From: Ga0074130 sp035565355
GTDB lineage: Bacteria; Pseudomonadota; Gammaproteobacteria; Burkholderiales; Rhodocyclaceae
Assembly: GCA_035565355.1 (NCBI GenBank)
Contig: DATMSM010000084.1
Location: forward strand, 1 to 38,026
Direction: 5' to 3'
DNA: 38,026 bases
Below the pieces are notes generated by a model. The model saw nothing but the letters and a program-made list of their open reading frames with translations. It did not search any database and was not told the DNA's origin. The translations under genes and the position numbers were made by a program. This document shows, piece by piece, positions 33,629-38,026 of this stretch; position 1 is the stretch's first letter; each line of letters starts with the position of its first letter.

Positions 33629-34705
33629 TCAACCTCTTTCCTTCTCTGCCGCACCGGTGAAGGAACGCAGACCACCTTCCAGCATGGCAACCTTGAAACC
33701 GCGTTGCGAAAGCAGGAAGGCGGCTGCGGCGCTACGCCGGCCGGTCTGACAATAAACAATATATTCTCTGGCCTTGTCCAGCAGAGACATGGCAGCGCGC
33801 AGCTCGTTGAGCGGCACGTTGAGAGCCCTGGGCAAACCGTCGTGCTGATACTCGGCTGCAAAGCGCACATCCAGCCAGACGGCGCCCCGCCGGATGCGCT
33901 GCAGCGCATCGCTCAGATTGCAGCGCACCAGCAGCGGCTCACGCAGCAACTCGTTGAATTCAGCCTTTGAGAGTACCAGCAGGACGCCGTCGGTGCGCAT
34001 GGTGACAGTGGCATTGCGTGGCTTGTCAGCTACCAGCGCCTCTTCGCCAAAGGCATCGCCGGCCTTGAGCTCGGCCAGCTCGACGGTGCTGCCGGCCACG
34101 TCGCGCGTCACCAGGCAGCGACCCTGTTCGATCAGATAGTAGTAGTCACCGGTATCGCCCTGACGGATGATTACGTCGCCGCGCTTGACGGCACTGCGCT
34201 GGAAGCGTTCGAGCAAGGTGGCGATATGCGCCGGCGGCAGCGAGGCAAAGCTACCGTAGGTAAGGCTCTGTACCGCGAACATGCCCGACATCATGCGCCA
34301 GTCGGTGGTCGCCACCTGATCGGGCTGCGGCGCAGCCTGCTCGGGCAGGCACTGATCCCACGTGACGACGATATCGGCCGCCTCCTCCTCGATGCGCAGG
34401 ATTTCGATATCGGTAATGGCCTTGGTCGACACCGGCATCTGTCCGGCCTGCGAGACGGGGAAGAGCGCTCGGTCGGTGCCGCCGACCAGCACGCGCACGA
34501 CGCCGTCGGGCTGGGTCAGCTTGAGTTCTCCGCGCATCAGATAGATCACCTGGCCGGCCCAGTCGCGCTGGCGAAAGGGATCAATGGACTGACGAAAGCG
34601 CTCGCGATGACATAGGGGCAGCAACTGCGCCAGGCGTTGTGCGTCTACCTCGGCAAAGGGATAGAGCACGGCTAGCGTGGCGGCGGTAACAGGCAGGGCC
34701 GCCAT
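33629..34705 (-). CDS. Tandem cNMP-binding and rhodanese domain protein
   Basis: A 358-residue cytoplasmic protein with no DNA-binding domain. The start MAALPVTAAT is set by overlap with the upstream stop (TGATG). Residues ~10-120 are a degenerate cyclic-nucleotide-binding fold. Residues ~150-260 are a well-kept one, with GDYYYLIEQGRCLV and the phosphate-binding cassette FGEEALVADKPRNATV (Glu221, Arg230), so cAMP or cGMP binding is likely. Residues ~275-350 are a rhodanese domain with the active Cys319 in YCQTGRRS. Rhodaneses transfer sulfur, or act as binding modules. It lies between a cyclic-nucleotide phosphodiesterase-like gene and the motor ATPase gene, which it abuts, so it may carry a cAMP signal to that ATPase. 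Confidence 0.87.
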   Translation of the reverse strand: MAALPVTAATLAVLYPFAEVDAQRLAQLLPLCHRERFRQSIDPFRQRDWAGQVIYLMRGELKLTQPDGVVRVLVGGTDRALFPVSQAGQMPVSTKAITDIEILRIEEEAADIVVTWDQCLPEQAAPQPDQVATTDWRMMSGMFAVQSLTYGSFASLPPAHIATLLERFQRSAVKRGDVIIRQGDTGDYYYLIEQGRCLVTRDVAGSTVELAELKAGDAFGEEALVADKPRNATVTMRTDGVLLVLSKAEFNELLREPLLVRCNLSDALQRIRRGAVWLDVRFAAEYQHDGLPRALNVPLNELRAAMSLLDKAREYIVYCQTGRRSAAAAFLLSQRGFKVAMLEGGLRSFTGAAEKERG

Positions 34706-35472
34706 CAGATCTCGAACTCCATATTGTTCTGCAACATGCGCGGCGCCAGATCGCCGACAGCGTCGAGAATCTCCTCCATCATCAACTCGCTCTGCCCGGG
34801 CTTGAGATGGGTGATGTAGATATCGGCCGGCCGCTGCAGATTGGCGAGCTCCTCGGCCAGCATGTCCGGACACAGATGCAAGGAAACCCTGGCCAGCTGC
34901 TTTTCGCGGTTGGAGAAGGCAGTTTCGACAATCAGGTACTTGAGGTTGCGTATCTTGTTCACCGCGCGCCAGAGCTCGGGGCAGGGACCGGTGTCGCCGG
35001 AAAAGACCAGGCTTGCCGTGCCCGAGTCAAGCTGGTAGCCAACCGCAGGCACGGTATGGTTCGCGGGCAGCGGCGTAAACTTGCGGCCGCCCATGTCCAC
35101 GGTCTCGCCGACACGCAGGCTGGCATAGCGCAGAAAAGGCGTTTCCTCGGCCGGGATTTCAGTGAAGTCCGGCCACACGGCCCAGTTGAAGACATGGTTG
35201 CGCAGAATTTCCAGCGTGGCGTCGGTGGCATGCACAACCAGCGGCTTCTGCCGCATATCGCCGACGGTGTCGATGAGCAGGGGCAGACAGGCGATGTGAT
35301 CGAGATGGGAGTGTGTCAGGAACACATGATCGATCTGTGCCAGCTCGGCGATCGACAGATCGGCCACGCCGGTGCCTGCATCCACGAGTATGTCGTGATC
35401 GACCAGGAAGGAGGTCGTGCGCAGGTTCTTGCCGCCGATGCCGCCGCTGCAACCAAGAATGCGTATCTTCAT
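34705..35472 (-). CDS. MBL-fold cyclic-nucleotide phosphodiesterase-like enzyme
   Basis: A 255-residue cytoplasmic metallohydrolase of the metallo-beta-lactamase fold. The metal motif is THSHLDH (His54, His56, Asp58, His59), with His139 (PANHTVPAVGY), Asp160 (FSGDTGPCPELW) and His222 (ITHLKP) as the remaining ligands. The layout, with SHLDH followed by ACLPLLID and GDTGP, resembles class II cyclic-nucleotide phosphodiesterases (PDEase_II) and related RNase Z-like enzymes. I favour 3',5'-cyclic-nucleotide hydrolysis because the gene lies 7 bases after an adenylate cyclase and overlaps a cNMP-binding protein. RNase Z activity is unlikely because the exosite arm is absent. The stop shares a base with the ATG of the next gene. 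Confidence 0.75.
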   Translation of the reverse strand: MKIRILGCSGGIGGKNLRTTSFLVDHDILVDAGTGVADLSIAELAQIDHVFLTHSHLDHIACLPLLIDTVGDMRQKPLVVHATDATLEILRNHVFNWAVWPDFTEIPAEETPFLRYASLRVGETVDMGGRKFTPLPANHTVPAVGYQLDSGTASLVFSGDTGPCPELWRAVNKIRNLKYLIVETAFSNREKQLARVSLHLCPDMLAEELANLQRPADIYITHLKPGQSELMMEEILDAVGDLAPRMLQNNMEFEI

Positions 35473-35479
35473 GCCGGGC

Positions 35480-37693
35480 TCATTTGGTCTTGAAGACGGT
35501 CACGCCGTCCCAGTTCTCGCCGGGTGGCTCCTTGCGGTGGCTGGCAATCGCCTCCGCATACTTTTCGTACAGATACCTGGACGCCATGCGCTGCAGATTC
35601 ATCAGCGCCAGTTCGGCCTGGTCCCAGTCCTGGGCACGATACAGGCGCAGGAACTGGTTCCACAATTTCAGTTCATCCGCCAGTGCCTGCGGCAGTTCAG
35701 CCTCGATCCCCAACGGCTCGTAGATGGCGATGGCCTCGTCCTTGCCCTTGACGCGCACGCGGTCGAGTTCGCGGAAGGCAAACTCCTGGCGCAAGGCCGC
35801 GCGTGTCTCTTCGCCGACGATGATACCGACACCATACTCCTTGGTGATGCCCTCGAGGCGCGAACCGAGATTGACCGCATCGCCCATCACGGTATAGGAC
35901 TTGCGCACCGGCGAACCCATATCGCCGACCGTCATCGGGCCGGTATTCACGCCCACGCCGATGGCCAGGCTGGGCCAGCCTTTGGCCGTCAGCACCTGGT
36001 TCAGTTCGGTCAGTGCCGCCTGCATCTCGATCGCCGTCAGCAGGGCATTGCGGGCATGCTGGGGATCATCGACCGGCGCCCCCCAAAAGGCCATGATGGC
36101 ATCGCCGATGTACTTGTCCAGCGTACCCCGGTGGCGCTGCACGACTGCCGTCATGGCACCCAGGTATTCGTTCATCAGCGTCGCCAGCTCTTCCGGCTGC
36201 AAGCCCTCCGAAATCGTGGTGAAGCCGCGCACGTCGGAGAACAACACCGTCAGCTCGGCACGCCGCCCCTCCATACTGTAGCTTTCCGGGTTCCTGGCCA
36301 TTTCGTCGACCAGCTCGGGCGGCACATACTGGCCGAACAGTTCGGTGAACTGCCGCTTGCTGCGCGACTCGATGAAGTAGCCCCAGGACATATTGAGCGC
36401 AAACAGTGCCGCAATCAGAATCAATGCATTCGCCAGCGGTGCGAGCAGATTGGCCGAACCCCACAACACCAGATTGAAGGCGCAGACGGCCAGGGCCAGC
36501 AGCACTGCCACGGCCGTTGCCAGCAACGGCGACAGCATAGGCATGACGAAAATCAGGATGGCGCCGATGGCGACCAGCGTCAGCACGTCTATCGCCAGTA
36601 CATAGCCTGGTCTGTGCTTGAGCGTGCCGTCCAGCATGCCGCTAATCAGGTTGGCATGCACCTCGACCCCGGGGTAGGCGCCGTCCACCGGCGTGGCGCG
36701 CAGATCGAGCAGGCCGGGCGCAGTGGTGCCCACCAACACCAGTTTGTCCTTGAAGGTCCCGGCAGCGACCTTGTCCTTGAGTACATCGGTGGCGGAAACA
36801 TAGGGAAAGCTGTGCGCGTAGCCGCGATACGGCACCAGGGCCGTCAGGAAGTCATCCACCGGGACCTGCAGGCGCACGGACTGATCGGCGTTGCGCAGCT
36901 CCAGCCACTCGGCAACATTGCTGCCGGGTGGATAGCCCGGTACAAGGCGGGGTGTATTCAGATAAGCGCGGGCCACCGCCAGCGACAAGGACTCGTAATA
37001 CGCGCCCTCGTACTTGACGACCATGGGCACGCGCCGGGTGATGCCGTCCAGATCGGTGACCGGATTGAAATGCCCGCCGCCACTGGCGGCAGACTGGAAG
37101 CGCTCGAGATTGCCGCCATAGCTGCTGAAAGGGAAAACGCGCGGTTCGCTGGTGAAATCGCCCGCCTGCAGTACCGGCTCGGGCAGGCTGCCGGTGCGCA
37201 CGCTGTTGGCGGCATTCGAGAAGGGATAGCCAAGAACGATCTTGCGCCCCTTGATCGCTGCAGCGAAACGCGCGTCATTGTCAAGCTGCGGGCGCAGGTT
37301 CTGCAGCATGCCCTGGAAGGCCCCATTGTCTCGCAGCGCCCCTCGCGCCAGACGCTCCAGCGAACCGAGGCCGGAGCTCTCATCAGCCTCAGCAAACACG
37401 ACGTCGAAGCCGAGCACGGCGGCGCCGTGCTGGTCAAACAGCTTGTCGGTCAGCGCCGCCAGCTTGTCCCGGCCCCAGGGCCAGCGTCCCTGCTCGGCCA
37501 GCGATTTTTCGTCAATATCGACGATGACGATGCGGGGGTCCAGCGTCTGCGGCATGGTGAGGCGCACCTTGCTGTCGTAGGCAATCGCCTCCAGCCGGGT
37601 GATCAGGGGAATGTCGTACACATGCAGGGCATGGCCCAGCACAGTCGCCAGCATGAGCAGGCCTAGGCCGTAACGTATCCAGTGCAAGCTCAA
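35480..37693 (-). CDS. CHASE2-domain class III adenylate cyclase
   Basis: A 737-residue inner-membrane cyclase. An N-terminal helix leads to a periplasmic CHASE2 domain (~40-365; VDIDEKSLAEQGRWPWGRDKL and DKLVLVGTTAPGLLDLR). Three helices lie at ~375-455, and the cyclase catalytic domain at ~480-665. Metal-binding aspartates are Asp487 (LFSDVRGFTT) and Asp531 (KYIGDA). Substrate-choosing Lys527 and Thr601 (SYTVMGDAVN) fit ATP rather than GTP, and the transition-state residues Asn608 and Arg612 are kept. The predicted reaction is ATP to cAMP. Translation appears to start at TTG, with a GGGGGG ribosome site; no ATG fits the first helix as well. It sits 44 bases after the FHA gene and just before the phosphodiesterase-like gene. 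Confidence 0.9.
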   Translation of the reverse strand: MSLHWIRYGLGLLMLATVLGHALHVYDIPLITRLEAIAYDSKVRLTMPQTLDPRIVIVDIDEKSLAEQGRWPWGRDKLAALTDKLFDQHGAAVLGFDVVFAEADESSGLGSLERLARGALRDNGAFQGMLQNLRPQLDNDARFAAAIKGRKIVLGYPFSNAANSVRTGSLPEPVLQAGDFTSEPRVFPFSSYGGNLERFQSAASGGGHFNPVTDLDGITRRVPMVVKYEGAYYESLSLAVARAYLNTPRLVPGYPPGSNVAEWLELRNADQSVRLQVPVDDFLTALVPYRGYAHSFPYVSATDVLKDKVAAGTFKDKLVLVGTTAPGLLDLRATPVDGAYPGVEVHANLISGMLDGTLKHRPGYVLAIDVLTLVAIGAILIFVMPMLSPLLATAVAVLLALAVCAFNLVLWGSANLLAPLANALILIAALFALNMSWGYFIESRSKRQFTELFGQYVPPELVDEMARNPESYSMEGRRAELTVLFSDVRGFTTISEGLQPEELATLMNEYLGAMTAVVQRHRGTLDKYIGDAIMAFWGAPVDDPQHARNALLTAIEMQAALTELNQVLTAKGWPSLAIGVGVNTGPMTVGDMGSPVRKSYTVMGDAVNLGSRLEGITKEYGVGIIVGEETRAALRQEFAFRELDRVRVKGKDEAIAIYEPLGIEAELPQALADELKLWNQFLRLYRAQDWDQAELALMNLQRMASRYLYEKYAEAIASHRKEPPGENWDGVTVFKTK

Positions 37694-37737
37694 GGTGCCC
37701 CCCGCAACCCTTCAGAAATGAAAGCCTGGGCAGGGCC

Positions 37738-38026
37738 TCAGGACTTGACGAAAAACTCCATCTTGACGCCCGCGATTTCGATCACGTCATGATCGCTGAG
37801 CGGGTGCGCCTGCGCATCAAGCGCCTTGCCATTGACGACCGGGAAATTGGCGCCTTCGACATGGGTGATGAAATAACCCTGCGGGCGCCGCGCAATCACG
37901 GCCACCTGCACGCCTGGCTTGCCCAGCGTCGTCACCGTCTTGACGAGCTCCAGCGTCTTGCCGCTGCCGGCACCCGACAATACCTGGATGGCGGCCAGCG
38001 GCAGCGGCGCCGGCGCTGCGGCCGGG
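37738..38026 (-). CDS. FHA domain protein, 5' end outside the window
   Basis: The C-terminal ~95 residues of a protein whose frame stays open to the window edge, so its start lies outside. After an Ala/Pro-rich linker at the edge come the FHA strands: AIQVLSGAGSGKTLEL, VAVIARRPQGYFITHVEG, FPVVNGKALDAQAHPL and DHDVIEIAGVKMEFFV. FHA domains bind phosphothreonine peptides. The usual Gly-Arg and Ser-x2-His motif is partly lost: the loop reads TTLGKPGVQVAVIARR, so phosphopeptide binding is uncertain. FHA proteins often accompany CHASE2-cyclase genes and Ser/Thr kinases or phosphatases. It is the first visible gene of the cAMP cluster. Confidence 0.75.
   Translation of the reverse strand, partial: PAAAPAPLPLAAIQVLSGAGSGKTLELVKTVTTLGKPGVQVAVIARRPQGYFITHVEGANFPVVNGKALDAQAHPLSDHDVIEIAGVKMEFFVKS

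Noticed and set aside
35417..37666. 749-residue plus-strand open frame opposite the adenylate cyclase
   Set aside because: Antisense shadow of a gene with all class III cyclase residues.

Overview
The window is dense, high-G+C bacterial chromosome. The gene set (RND tripartite pump, TonB-like protein, CpxR/CpxA-like pair, periplasmic DUF3617 and AsmA-like proteins, c-di-GMP and cAMP signalling, PilB/GspE-type ATPase) fits a Gram-negative proteobacterium. Protein style suggests a betaproteobacterium such as a Rhodocyclales relative; that placement is inference, as no rRNA is present. I saw no tRNA, rRNA, CRISPR array, insertion sequence or phage block. No gap between genes exceeds 300 bases; the longest are 12876-13107, 31044-31251 and 11096-11300.

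Layout. (1) 1-1886: the end of a phosphate acyltransferase overlapping an acetate kinase (acyl-phosphate metabolism). (2) 2012-7511: a c-di-GMP signalling operon of a MASE1/CHASE/GAF hybrid-type sensor kinase, a single-domain receiver and a REC-PAS-GGDEF-EAL protein, with stop/start overlap or tight spacing. (3) 7586-9345: an orphan TonB-like protein, then a GAF protein overlapping a receiver that has lost its phospho-acceptor. (4) 9427-12278: minus-strand DUF3617 and AsmA-like envelope proteins, a small unknown gene and a PIG-L deacetylase, closed by a bidirectional terminator shared with (5) a minus-strand periplasmic protein carrying five CX6C motifs. (6) 13108-14457: a chromate transporter. 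(7) 14540-26035: a CpxR/CpxA-like two-component system directly joined to a complete RND pump (adaptor, two inner-membrane pumps, outer-membrane channel). A perfect CpxR-type box, GTAAA-N5-GTAAA, lies just upstream of this operon, and a near-perfect second copy lies upstream of the CX6C protein, which suggests one envelope-stress regulon.

(8) 26036-29428 is an island-like pair: a small unknown gene and a 936-residue protein that joins a peptidoglycan-binding domain, a GH19 lysozyme-like domain, a papain-like C1A peptidase domain and an alpha/beta-hydrolase domain, each with recognisable catalytic residues. The control regions of both genes are AT-rich and carry long inverted repeats, unlike the rest of the window.

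(9) 29439-38026, all on the minus strand, reads in transcription order: FHA protein (cut by the window edge), CHASE2-adenylate cyclase, metallo-beta-lactamase-fold cyclic-nucleotide phosphodiesterase-like enzyme, tandem cNMP-binding/rhodanese protein, GAF-fused PilB/GspE ATPase, and (after a terminator) GAF-HD-GYP c-di-GMP phosphodiesterase. The cluster appears to hold the synthesis, breakdown and sensing of cAMP beside a secretion/pilus-type motor ATPase, and a c-di-GMP degrading enzyme. Regions 8 and 9 are the most promising for new biology.
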